DNA of 64,000 nt, taken from Nonomuraea spiralis. Lineage in GTDB: Bacteria; Actinomycetota; Actinomycetes; Streptosporangiales; Streptosporangiaceae. The stretch is from NCBI RefSeq assembly GCF_014648435.1, contig NZ_BMRC01000024.1, forward strand, positions 54,833 through 118,832, given 5' to 3'. The notes below the pieces were generated by a model. That model saw only the letters and a list, made by a program, of their open reading frames with translations. It made no database searches and had not been told where the DNA came from. Both the position numbers and the translations under genes were made by a program. Below are positions 51,682 through 59,917 of the stretch, in pieces; within the stretch, counting starts at the first letter, position 1; each line of letters starts with the position of its first letter.

Positions 51682-51702
51682 TTATCCACAGGCTGTGGAT
51701 TA
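51682..51702. promoter_or_regulatory. Inverted pair of DnaA-box-like sequences upstream of coaA
   Basis: TTATCCACA, three bases, TGTGGATTA: two 9-mers facing each other; the first is the perfect E. coli DnaA box and the second differs at one position. They lie in the 170-bp gap between the divergent PhoX and coaA starts. Confidence 0.55.
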
Positions 51703-51758
51703 TCGTCGGCCCACACCCGCCCATGATCGCATTTGTCCTACATCGCTACGCTGCCTAG

Positions 51759-52676
51759 GTGAACAACGGCTACGTGGAACTGAGCAGGGAGCAGTGGAGC
51801 GAACTCCGCAAGAACACGCCCTTGACTCTCACCGCAAACGAGCTGGAAGACCTGCGCGGCGTCGATGATCCCATCGACCTCACCGAGGTCACCGACATCT
51901 ACCTCCCCCTGACCCGGCTGCTGAACCTGCACTTCACCGGGTCCAAGCAGCGCAGCACCGTGCTCGGCGCCTTCCTCGGGCATCCAGGGGCGCGGGTGCC
52001 GTACATCCTGGGCATCGCCGGCAGCGTCGCGGTCGGCAAGTCGACGACGGCGCGGCTCCTGCACACCCTGCTGGCCCGCTGGCCCGAGCACCCGCACGTC
52101 GAGCTGATCACCACCGACAGTTTCCTCTACCCCAACGCGGTGCTGGAGGCCAAGGGCATCATGCACCGCAAGGGTTTCCCGGAGAGCTACGACCGGCGCG
52201 CGCTGGTCAGGTTCGTGGCGGAGGTCAAGGCGGGCGTCCCCGAGGCGTACGCGCCCGTCTACAGCCATCTGGAGTACGACATCGTCCCCGGCGCCCGCCA
52301 GGTCGTGAAAAATCCAGACATCTTGATCATCGAGGGCCTCAACGTCCTGCAGCCCGCCCCGCCCACGTCCCTCGCGGTCAACGACTACTTCGACTTCTCC
52401 ATCTACGTGGACGCGAAGGTCGAGGACATCCGCACCTGGTACGTCGAACGGTTCCACAAGCTCCGCCGCACCGCCTTCGAGGACCCGAAGTCCTACTTCA
52501 AGTACATCGCCGAGCTGACGTACGAGGAGGCCACGGAGTTCGCGGTCAACGTCTGGCGCGACATCAACGAGCGCAACCTGGTCGAGAACATCGCCCCCAC
52601 CAGAGGCCGCGCCGACCTCGTCCTGAAGAAGGGCGCCGACCACGCGGTCAGGCGGGTACGGCTTCGCCGGACCTGA
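51759..52676 (+). CDS. coaA: Type I pantothenate kinase
   Basis: 305 residues. First step of coenzyme A synthesis. Walker A GIAGSVAVGKSTTARLL near residue 87, TTDSFLYPN (with catalytic Asp), KGFPESYDRRAL and the YDIVPGARQVVKNPDILIIEG segment are typical. GTG start. Divergent from PhoX; a possible small gene overlaps its 3' end on the other strand. Confidence 0.97.
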   Translation: MNNGYVELSREQWSELRKNTPLTLTANELEDLRGVDDPIDLTEVTDIYLPLTRLLNLHFTGSKQRSTVLGAFLGHPGARVPYILGIAGSVAVGKSTTARLLHTLLARWPEHPHVELITTDSFLYPNAVLEAKGIMHRKGFPESYDRRALVRFVAEVKAGVPEAYAPVYSHLEYDIVPGARQVVKNPDILIIEGLNVLQPAPPTSLAVNDYFDFSIYVDAKVEDIRTWYVERFHKLRRTAFEDPKSYFKYIAELTYEEATEFAVNVWRDINERNLVENIAPTRGRADLVLKKGADHAVRRVRLRRT

Positions 52677-52782
52677 ACACCTCGTCGAAGACGTAGACGG
52701 CGAACCTGCCCGCGCACTCCTGGTCGTCGATGTCGGCGAACCAGCAGTCCTCACCATGATCGTGGCATCTGAAGCGAGTCAT
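52648..52782 (-). CDS. Possible small Cys/His protein
   Basis: A 44-codon frame that the usual length cut would miss: MTRFRCHDHGEDCWFADIDD then QECAGRFAVYVFDEVF. It has three Cys and two His in the first 24 residues (C6, H7, H9, C13, C23), suggesting a metal site. GAGGC lies 11 bp before the ATG. It fills the otherwise empty gap after coaA but overlaps coaA by 29 bp. No family recognised. Confidence 0.4.
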   Translation of the reverse strand: MTRFRCHDHGEDCWFADIDDQECAGRFAVYVFDEVFRSGEAVPA

Positions 52783-52827
52783 GTGAGGCAGCCTCGCGTA
52801 CGGCGGTCAACACGACGTCAACGTCCG

Positions 52828-53772
52828 ATGGACAAGAATGGCGGGGTGCTGCATCTGCGACTGATCGTCCCCGCCGGGCGCAGCGACGAGGCCGTCGCGG
52901 TGCTGGAAGAGTGCACGGGCGTCACCAACATCGTCGTCCTGCCCGGCGCCGCCCGCGAGCCGGCGGGCGACGTCGTCCTCTGCGACGCCGCCCGCGAGGC
53001 GGCCAACGTGGTGATCAGCCGGCTCAAATGGCTGGAGGACGTCGGCTCGATCGCCATCGAGCAGGTGGACCTGTCGCTGTCCAGGGCCGCCACGGCGGCG
53101 GTCGAGGAGGCGCCCGGCGACCCCGACGACGCGGTGGTCTGGGAGGAGCTGGCCCACAAGGTCTCCAGCGAGTCGCGCATCACCTGGGCGTACCTGGCGT
53201 TCCTGGCCATCGCCACGCAGCTCGCGGGCATCGGCGTGCTGCAGAACTCGCCCATCCTGATCGTCGGCGCGATGGTGCTCGGGCCGGAGTTCGGCGCGAT
53301 CGCGGCCATCTGCTTCGGCCTGCTCGGCCGGCGCGGACGCCTGATCACCACCGCCCTCAGGACGCTGGTCATCGGCTTCACGGTGGCCATCGCCGTCACC
53401 TTCGCCTGCGCGCTGGTCTCCAACTGGCTCGGCTGGATCGACATCGGCAACCTCAAGGTGAACGCGGAGGTGCAGTTCATCGTCAAGCCGGACAAGTGGT
53501 CGTTCATCGTGGCGCTGCTGGCGGGGGCGGCAGGCGTCCTGTCGGTGACGGCGGGCAAGTCCTCGGCCCTGATCGGCGTGTTCATCTCGGTCACCACGGT
53601 CCCGGCGGCCGGCTACCTCGCCGTCGCGCTGGGGCTCGGCGACTGGGCGGAGGTCGCGGGGTCGGTCTCGCAGCTCGCGGTGAACGTGCTCGGCATGATC
53701 ATCTCAGGCACGGCCACGCTCGCGGTCCAGCGGAAATTCTGGCCTCAAGTAGGACAGCGTTCATCCGTGTGA
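52828..53772 (+). CDS. DUF389 domain membrane protein
   Basis: 314 residues. A soluble ferredoxin-like N-terminal part (LHLRLIVPAGRSDEAVAVLE, VVLPGAAREPAGDVVLCDAA) precedes about six membrane segments from residue 130 on, with the DUF389 hallmark NSPILIVGAMVLGPEFGAIA. Members are uncharacterised or linked to inorganic ion handling. A GTG at 52846 (VLHLRL) may be the true start. A 41-bp gap separates it from the ABC operon. Confidence 0.87.
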   Translation: MDKNGGVLHLRLIVPAGRSDEAVAVLEECTGVTNIVVLPGAAREPAGDVVLCDAAREAANVVISRLKWLEDVGSIAIEQVDLSLSRAATAAVEEAPGDPDDAVVWEELAHKVSSESRITWAYLAFLAIATQLAGIGVLQNSPILIVGAMVLGPEFGAIAAICFGLLGRRGRLITTALRTLVIGFTVAIAVTFACALVSNWLGWIDIGNLKVNAEVQFIVKPDKWSFIVALLAGAAGVLSVTAGKSSALIGVFISVTTVPAAGYLAVALGLGDWAEVAGSVSQLAVNVLGMIISGTATLAVQRKFWPQVGQRSSV

Positions 53773-53812
53773 ACGAGGCCACGCCCTCCCTGTGCCAGGT
53801 AGGGTCCGCCAC

Positions 53813-54721
53813 ATGCACATCCTCGCCACCGAGGGGCTGACCAAACGTTTCCCCACCGTCACGGCGGTCGACGGGCTCACGGTGACCGTGGGATCCGGCG
53901 TCACCGGCCTGGTCGGGGCGAACGGCGCGGGCAAGTCGACGCTGATCAAGATCCTGCTCGGCCTGCTGCCGCCCAGCGAGGGCGTCGCGCGGGTGCTCGA
54001 CCTCGACGTCACCGCCCAGGGCGCCGAGATCCGCAGGCTCGTCGGCTACATGCCCGAGCACGAATGCCTCCCTCCCGACGTCTCCGCGACCGAACTGGTC
54101 GTCCACCTCGCCAGGATCTCCGGCCTGCCGCGTACGGCCGCCCGCGAGCGCGCCGCCGACGTGCTGCGCCACGTGGGCCTGGCCGAAGAGCGCTACCGCC
54201 CGATCGGCGGCTACTCCACCGGCATGAAGCAGCGGGTCAAGCTGGCCCAAGCCCTCGTGCACGACCCCAAGCTCGTCTTCCTCGACGAGCCCACCAACGG
54301 GCTCGACCCGCGCGGACGCGACGAGATGCTGACGCTGATCCGGCGCATCGGCACCGAGTTCGGCATCAGCGTGCTGGTCACCTCCCACCTGCTGGGCGAG
54401 CTCGAACGCATCTGCGACCACGTCATCGTCATCGACGCCGGCCGGCTGCTGCGCTCGTCGGCGATCGCGGACTTCACCCAGGCCACGCAGACGGTCACGG
54501 TCGAGGTCGAGGAGGGCCTGGATCCCCTGGCCAGACGCCTGACCGAGACCGGACAGACCGTCTCCCAGCAGGGCCGCATGCTGGTGGTCAAGGTGGCCGG
54601 GCCCGAGACGTTCGACGCGATCCGCGACGCCGCCGTCGACCTCGACCTGTGCCTGATCCGCCTCGAACAGGGACGCCACCGCATCGAGGACGTCTTCAGG
54701 GAGGAGGTGGCCAGTGTCTGA
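53813..54721 (+). CDS. ABC transporter ATP-binding protein
   Basis: 302 residues. Walker A GANGAGKST near residue 40, Q-loop YMPEHEC, signature YSTGMKQR near 142, Walker B LVFLDEPTNGLDP and the switch His in VTSHLLGEL. The architecture is a drug/lipid exporter or NatA-type subunit with a C-terminal extension of about 75 residues. First of four genes in order ATPase-permease-ATPase-permease; it overlaps the next by 8 bp. Confidence 0.94.
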   Translation: MHILATEGLTKRFPTVTAVDGLTVTVGSGVTGLVGANGAGKSTLIKILLGLLPPSEGVARVLDLDVTAQGAEIRRLVGYMPEHECLPPDVSATELVVHLARISGLPRTAARERAADVLRHVGLAEERYRPIGGYSTGMKQRVKLAQALVHDPKLVFLDEPTNGLDPRGRDEMLTLIRRIGTEFGISVLVTSHLLGELERICDHVIVIDAGRLLRSSAIADFTQATQTVTVEVEEGLDPLARRLTETGQTVSQQGRMLVVKVAGPETFDAIRDAAVDLDLCLIRLEQGRHRIEDVFREEVASV

Positions 54722-55568
54722 GATCTACGACATCGGCTACCGGCACTACGACGGCCCCCGCCTGGGCGGCGGCCACGCCACCCGCGCGCTCGCCGTCCAC
54801 AGCCTGCGCGGCATCTTCGGGCTCGGCCGCCCGGCGCGCAGCAAGATCGTGCCGTTCGCGCTGGTCGTCATCATGTTGCTGCCCATGGTCGTGTCGATCG
54901 CGCTGATGGCGCTGGCCCAGCAGCGCGGCATCCCGTACAGCGGGTTCGCGGTCGTCATGCAGGCCGTGGTGGCGATCTTCCTGGCCTCCCAGGCGCCCAC
55001 GGTCGTCGCGCCCGACCTGCGCCACCGCGTGCTGCCCCTGTACCTGTCCCGTCCGATCTCGGTCTTCCAGTACGTCACCGCCAAGGTCGCCGCGATGACC
55101 ACCGCGCTGTTCCTGCTGGTCGGCGCGCCGCTGACACTCCTGTGGATCGGCGAGCTGCTCGTGGACATGCCCGGCCCGCCCGCCACCGGCGAATACCTCG
55201 GCGCGCTGCTCATGGCGCTGGTGCTGGCGCTGCTGCTGTCGGCGTTCGGCCTGGCCCTCGCCTCGTTCACGCCGCGGCGCGGGCTCGGGGTGGCCTCGGT
55301 GATCACCGTCTACCTGCTGTCGTTCGCGTCGGTGCCGGTGATCTACAGCACGTTGGTGTCCACGGGCAACGAGGCCGCGGCCTCTTGGGCCTGGGTGATG
55401 GATCCGTTCTGGCTGGTCGACTCCGTGCAGTCGTGGTTGTTCGGCACCCCGACCCACGCCGAGGGCGCCTACCCCAACGGCCCGATCTCGGCCCTGATCC
55501 TGGTGGTCCTGATCGGCGTCGGCCTGGCCGCCCTCGCGCTGCGCTACAGGAAGGCGGCCTCGCGATGA
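54714..55568 (+). CDS. ABC transporter permease
   Basis: 284 residues, GTG start. A short soluble N-terminus (IYDIGYRHYDGPRLGG) seen in related Streptomyces permeases, then about six membrane segments with PTVVAPDLRHRVLPLYLSRP in the loop after TM2, typical of ABC-2 permeases. It overlaps the ATPases on both sides (8 bp and 4 bp). Substrate unknown. Confidence 0.9.
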   Translation: MSEIYDIGYRHYDGPRLGGGHATRALAVHSLRGIFGLGRPARSKIVPFALVVIMLLPMVVSIALMALAQQRGIPYSGFAVVMQAVVAIFLASQAPTVVAPDLRHRVLPLYLSRPISVFQYVTAKVAAMTTALFLLVGAPLTLLWIGELLVDMPGPPATGEYLGALLMALVLALLLSAFGLALASFTPRRGLGVASVITVYLLSFASVPVIYSTLVSTGNEAAASWAWVMDPFWLVDSVQSWLFGTPTHAEGAYPNGPISALILVVLIGVGLAALALRYRKAASR

Positions 55569-56479
55569 GGATCGAGCTCTCCCAGGTCTCCCGCTGGTAC
55601 GGCAACGTGGTGGCGGTCAACGACGTGACCATGACGATCGGCCCCGGCGTCACCGGCCTGCTCGGCCCCAACGGCGCGGGCAAGTCCACGCTGCTGCACA
55701 TGATGGCCGGTTTCCTCGCGCCGTCCGGCGGCTCGGTCACCCTGGACGGCACCCAGGTCTGGAAGAACCACAACATCTACCGAAATATCGGCCTAGTCCC
55801 GGAACGGGAGGGCGTGTACGGCTTCCTCACCGGCTGGCAGTTCGTCCTGTCCGCCGCCCGCCTCCACGGCCTCCCCGACCCCGTCGAGGCCGCCCGCAAG
55901 GCCCTCGCCACGGTCGAGATGGAGGAGCCGAAGGACCGCCGGGTGGAGACGTACTCCAAGGGCATGCGCCAGCGTGTCAAGGTGGCCGCCGCCCTGGTGC
56001 ACGATCCGGCCGTGCTGCTCCTCGACGAGCCGTTCAACGGCATGGACCCGCGCCAGCGCCTTCACCTGATGGACCTCATCCGCGCCATGGGCACCGCGGG
56101 CAAGACGATCCTGTTCAGCTCCCACATCCTGGAGGAGGTCGAGCGGGTCGCCCAGCACATCGAGGTCCTGGTGTCGGGCCGGCACGCGGCTTCGGGCAAC
56201 TTCCGCGAGATCAGGCGCCTGATGACCGACAGGCCCCACCTGTTCATGATCCGCTCCAGCGACGACAGGAAGCTCGCCGCGGCCCTGATCCGCGACGAGT
56301 CGGCCGGCGGCATCACGCTCCGCCCGGACGGCCTGGAGGTCCAGGCGAGCGAGTTCCGGCGCTTCGCCCGGCTGCTCCCCCGCGTCGCCCGGGACGAGGG
56401 CGTCCGCCTGCACCAGGTCTCACCGGCCGACGAAGACCTGGAGAGCGTCTTCTCCTACCTGATCAACAGGAGCACCTGA
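55565..56479 (+). CDS. ABC transporter ATP-binding protein
   Basis: 304 residues. Walker A GPNGAGKST near 38, Q-loop LVPEREG, signature YSKGMRQR near 140, Walker B LLLDEPFNGMDP and the switch His in FSSHILEEV. Starts with ATGA overlap to the permease and abuts the last permease gene directly. Together with the first ATPase it implies two half-transporters or one hetero-complex. Confidence 0.94.
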   Translation: MRIELSQVSRWYGNVVAVNDVTMTIGPGVTGLLGPNGAGKSTLLHMMAGFLAPSGGSVTLDGTQVWKNHNIYRNIGLVPEREGVYGFLTGWQFVLSAARLHGLPDPVEAARKALATVEMEEPKDRRVETYSKGMRQRVKVAAALVHDPAVLLLDEPFNGMDPRQRLHLMDLIRAMGTAGKTILFSSHILEEVERVAQHIEVLVSGRHAASGNFREIRRLMTDRPHLFMIRSSDDRKLAAALIRDESAGGITLRPDGLEVQASEFRRFARLLPRVARDEGVRLHQVSPADEDLESVFSYLINRST

Positions 56480-57196
56480 ATGAACACCGTGGTCGCGGGC
56501 ATCACGTACCGCTCCCTGCTCGGGCGCCGCCGCATCATCCTGCTCCTGCTGCTCCCGCTCACCCTGATCGGCCTGGCGGTGCTGCTGCGCCTGCTGGACG
56601 GCGCCGATCAGCGCTCGGCCGTGATTCTGATGCAGAAGTTCGCCGTCGGCGCCGTGCTGCCCCTGCTGGGCGTCATCGCGGGCACGGGTGTCATCGCCCC
56701 CGAGATCGACGACGGCACGGTCATCCACCTGATGTCCAAGCCCATCTCCCGGCCCGTGATCGTCCAGACCAAGTTCCTGGTGGCGGCCTCGATCATGGCC
56801 CTGTTCTCGGTGGTGCCGACCTACCTCGCGGCCTGGATCCTCGTACGCGACGAGGACGGCATCGCGGCCGGCTTCGCCCTGGGCGCCCTCGTGGCGGGGA
56901 TCGCCTACGCCGCCCTCTTCCTGTTCCTCGGGGTCGTGACCAAGCACGCGGTCACGATCGGCGTCATCTACGCCCTCGTCTGGGAGGTCGTGGTGGGCAA
57001 CCTCATCCCGGGGGCCCGCAAGTTCTCGATCCAGCAGTGGTCCCAGACGATCGCCGACCAGATCTCCGACTCGCCGTTCCTGAAGACCGACGTCACGCTG
57101 GGCTTCGCCGTCCCGGCGCTGGTCATCGTCACCGTCGGCGCGGTCTTCTGGGCCGGACGCAGACTACGGGTGTTCGCGCTCACCGGCGACGAGTAG
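56480..57196 (+). CDS. ABC transporter permease
   Basis: 238 residues with six predicted membrane segments. After TM2 comes APEIDDGTVIHLMSKPISRP, the counterpart of the loop in the first permease. The start directly follows the upstream ATPase stop. The C-terminus RRLRVFALTGDE is soluble. Last gene of the exporter operon; a terminator follows. Confidence 0.9.
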   Translation: MNTVVAGITYRSLLGRRRIILLLLLPLTLIGLAVLLRLLDGADQRSAVILMQKFAVGAVLPLLGVIAGTGVIAPEIDDGTVIHLMSKPISRPVIVQTKFLVAASIMALFSVVPTYLAAWILVRDEDGIAAGFALGALVAGIAYAALFLFLGVVTKHAVTIGVIYALVWEVVVGNLIPGARKFSIQQWSQTIADQISDSPFLKTDVTLGFAVPALVIVTVGAVFWAGRRLRVFALTGDE

Positions 57197-57214
57197 CGGG
57201 GCGCGGACGACGCC

Positions 57215-57243
57215 GGCGGGCGCGGCACCAGGCCGCACCCGCC
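57215..57243. terminator. Terminator between ABC operon and glmM
   Basis: An 11-bp stem with one mismatch (GGCGGGcGCGGC against GCCGCaCCCGCC) and a 5-base loop, in the 56-bp gap between convergent genes. Confidence 0.75.
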
Positions 57244-57252
57244 GCACGCGGC

Positions 57253-58602
57253 TCAGGACGCGCAGGCCGTACGGACCACGTCGGCCAGGCGGCCCGCCAC
57301 CAGGTTGGCGTGCTCCTCCGACGCCGCCTCCACCATCACCCGGATCATGGGCTCGGTGCCGCTCGGCCTGATCAGCACCCGCCCGGTCTCCCCCAGCTCC
57401 GCCTCGGCCTCGGCCACGGCGGCGATGAGCTCGGGCACCGACGCCTTGCCCTTGTCGACGTCCTTGACGTTGATCAGGATCTGCGGCAGCGGGGTCATCA
57501 CGGCGGCCAGCTCCTTCAGCGGGACACCCGACTTGGCCACCACGCCCAGCAGGTGGAGCGAGGTGAGCAGGCCGTCGCCCGTGGTGGCGTGGTCGAGCAT
57601 GATGACATGACCCGACTGCTCGCCGCCCAGGTTGAACCCGTCGGACTTCATGCGTTCGAGCACGTAACGGTCGCCGACCGCGGTCTCGATCACGGTGATG
57701 CCGCTGTCGCGCATCGCCAGTTTGAAGCCCAGGTTGGACATGACGGTCGCGACCACGGTGTCCTTGGCCAGCAGGCCGTCGCCGTGCATGGCAGCGGCGA
57801 GCACCGCCATGATCTGGTCGCCGTCGACGATCGTGCCCGTGTGGTCGACCGCGAGGCAGCGGTCGGCGTCGCCGTCGTAGGCCACGCCCATGTCGGCGCC
57901 CCTGGACACGACCACCTGGCGGATCTTGTCCAGGTGGGTGGAGCCGTGGCCGGCGTTGATGTTGAGCCCGTCAGGTCTGGCACCGATGGCCTCGACCCGG
58001 GCGCCCGCGCGTACCAGCGCCTCGGGCGCGACCATGTGGGCGGCGCCGTGCGCGCAGTCGACGACGATGTGCAGGCCGTCGAGCGCGGCGGTCATAGTGG
58101 TCAGGACGTGCGAGATGTAACGGTCGGCCTCGCCGTACGCGTCGCGCACCCGCCCGACCCCCGAACCGACGGGGAAGGACCAGCTCTCACCGAGCCGGCG
58201 CTCGATCTCGTCCTCGACCGCGTCGGACAGCTTGAAGCCGCCCCTGGCCAGGAACTTGATCCCGTTGTCCGGCGCCGGGTTGTGCGACGCGGACAGCATG
58301 ACGCCGAGGTCGGCGCCGAGCGCGGCGGTGAGATGGGCGACGGCCGGGGTGGGCAGCACGCCGAGGCGCAACACGTCCACTCCAGACGCCGCGAGGCCGG
58401 CGACCACTGCGGCCTCCAGGAATTCCCCGGAGGCTCGCGGGTCCCGGCCCACGACGGCCACGGGACGACGTCCCGTGGCCGCGAACGCGCCCGCATCACC
58501 GAGTACATGGGCGGCCGCCACGGACAGGTCCATGGCCAGCTCGGCCGTGAGGTCGCGACCAGCGACCCCACGTATCCCATCGGTGCCGAAAAGGCGCGCC
58601 AA
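57253..58602 (-). CDS. glmM: Phosphoglucosamine mutase, TTG start
   Basis: 449 residues. Interconverts glucosamine-6-P and glucosamine-1-P for UDP-GlcNAc. The sequence from the chosen start is (L)ARLFGTDGIRGVAG, the exact family N-terminus; the codon there is TTG at 58602, one base after the rpsI stop, so translation is coupled. Longer ATG-started frames run through rpsI and are rejected. Phospho-Ser loop VMLSASHNPAPDNG near residue 100, metal loop DGDADRCL near 240 and SGTEPMIRVMVEA near the C-terminus are intact. Confidence 0.95.
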   Translation of the reverse strand: MARLFGTDGIRGVAGRDLTAELAMDLSVAAAHVLGDAGAFAATGRRPVAVVGRDPRASGEFLEAAVVAGLAASGVDVLRLGVLPTPAVAHLTAALGADLGVMLSASHNPAPDNGIKFLARGGFKLSDAVEDEIERRLGESWSFPVGSGVGRVRDAYGEADRYISHVLTTMTAALDGLHIVVDCAHGAAHMVAPEALVRAGARVEAIGARPDGLNINAGHGSTHLDKIRQVVVSRGADMGVAYDGDADRCLAVDHTGTIVDGDQIMAVLAAAMHGDGLLAKDTVVATVMSNLGFKLAMRDSGITVIETAVGDRYVLERMKSDGFNLGGEQSGHVIMLDHATTGDGLLTSLHLLGVVAKSGVPLKELAAVMTPLPQILINVKDVDKGKASVPELIAAVAEAEAELGETGRVLIRPSGTEPMIRVMVEAASEEHANLVAGRLADVVRTACAS

Positions 58603-58603
58603 T

Positions 58604-59125
58604 TTAGCGCTTGCTGTACTGCGGAGCCTTGCGGGCCTTCTTGAGGCCGTACTTCTTCCGCTCCGTGGCGCGGGCGTCACGGGTGAGGAAGCCGGCCTTC
58701 TTCAGCGGCGGGCGGTTGACATCGACGTCCAGGATCGCCAGGGCGCGGGACAGGCCCATGCGCAGCGCGCCGGCCTGGCCGGTGACGCCGCCGCCGTCGA
58801 TGCGCGCGATCACGTCGAACGCCTCCTCGGCGCCGAGGACCACGAAGGGCTCGTTGACGATCTGCTGGTGGACCTTGTTCGGGAAGTAGACGTCCAGCGA
58901 ACGGCCGTTGATCGTCCACTTGCCGGTGCCGGGGACGATGCGCACGCGGGCGATCGCCTCCTTGCGCCGGCCCGTGCCGTACGAGTTGCCCGTGGTGACG
59001 GGCTTGCGCACGGGCGCGTCAGCGCTGGCAGCGGACTCGGTGGTGTACTCGGACGGGAAGTCCTCGCCGGAGAATTCCTCCAGCTCGGCCTCGACGACCG
59101 TCTCGACACCGGTGGGCTCAGCCAC
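58604..59125 (-). CDS. rpsI: 30S ribosomal protein S9
   Basis: 173 residues. The S9 core begins GTGRRKEAIARVRIVPGTG near residue 50 and ends with the universally conserved KAPQYSKR tail that reaches the P site tRNA. The first 45 residues are an acidic, Glu/Ala/Ser-rich extension common in actinobacteria. 26 bp after rplM, 1 base before glmM. Confidence 0.97.
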   Translation of the reverse strand: MAEPTGVETVVEAELEEFSGEDFPSEYTTESAASADAPVRKPVTTGNSYGTGRRKEAIARVRIVPGTGKWTINGRSLDVYFPNKVHQQIVNEPFVVLGAEEAFDVIARIDGGGVTGQAGALRMGLSRALAILDVDVNRPPLKKAGFLTRDARATERKKYGLKKARKAPQYSKR

Positions 59126-59151
59126 GGTTCTCCTCTAACTCTTTCGAACTA

Positions 59152-59595
59152 CTACTGGGCGATCTGGGTGATCTGGAACTGCACCGGCTGCTGAGCCTGG
59201 TGCGGGTGCTCGGTACCCGCGTAGACCTTCAGCTTCTTGGCCATCTTCCGGCCGAGGGAGTTCTTCGGCAGCATGCCCTTGACGGCCTTCTCAACGGCCT
59301 TCTCCGGCCGCTTGTCCATGAGCTCGCCATAGGTGACGGAACGCAGACCGCCCGGGTAGCCCGAGTGACGGTACGCCTTCTTCTGCTCACGCTTGTTACC
59401 GCTCAGCGCGATCTTGTCGGCGTTGATGACGATGACGAAGTCACCGGTGTCGACGTGGTTCGCGAAGATCGGCTTGTGCTTGCCGCGGAGCAGGTTCGCG
59501 ACGTGGCTGGCCAGCCGGCCCAGCACGACATCGGTCGCGTCGATGACGTACCACTGACGCTGGACGTCGGCGGGCTTCGGTGAGTACGTGCGCAC
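59152..59595 (-). CDS. rplM: 50S ribosomal protein L13
   Basis: 147 residues, standard length. WYVIDATDVVLGRLASHVA, KHKPIFANHVDTGDFVIVIN and VEKAVKGMLPKNSLGRKM are L13 signatures. Leads the rplM-rpsI-glmM operon. A strong promoter lies about 180 bp upstream, so the leader is long. Confidence 0.97.
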   Translation of the reverse strand: MRTYSPKPADVQRQWYVIDATDVVLGRLASHVANLLRGKHKPIFANHVDTGDFVIVINADKIALSGNKREQKKAYRHSGYPGGLRSVTYGELMDKRPEKAVEKAVKGMLPKNSLGRKMAKKLKVYAGTEHPHQAQQPVQFQITQIAQ

Positions 59596-59780
59596 GGTCG
59601 TAGCCTTCTTTTGCTCGCGTCTTCGGCGCTGTCGGATGCGACAGCTTCATGGGTCGGTCGGTGCGGGCACACGGCAGCCCGGACCTTCCGTCTCCCGAAC
59701 CCGATGGGCTTGATGATGGGAGATGACGCCGGACGCGCCGCGCATCGGTCACGCTGGACCTATGCACACAACGAACGATT

Positions 59781-59810
59781 AGGTTACCCGCCTGAAGGCG
59801 CGCAGGTCAA
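59781..59810 (-). promoter_or_regulatory. rplM-rpsI-glmM promoter inside nested palindromes
   Basis: On the minus strand TTGACC (59810-59805), 18-base spacer and TAACCT (59786-59781). The same DNA (59782-59823) forms GGTTACC/GGTAACC outer arms enclosing CGCC-TGAA-GGCG and GGTC-AAAA-GACC. The remaining ~180 bp to rplM is an untranslated leader in which I see no gene. Confidence 0.65.
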
Positions 59811-59917
59811 AAGACCGGTAACCCTGCACGAGTCTACCCGACGACAGAACGGTTCCATTTCGTTTCCCTGGGATCCCTTCTTTCCCAGTACCCGACATCT
59901 CTATCGTTAGCTGCGGT

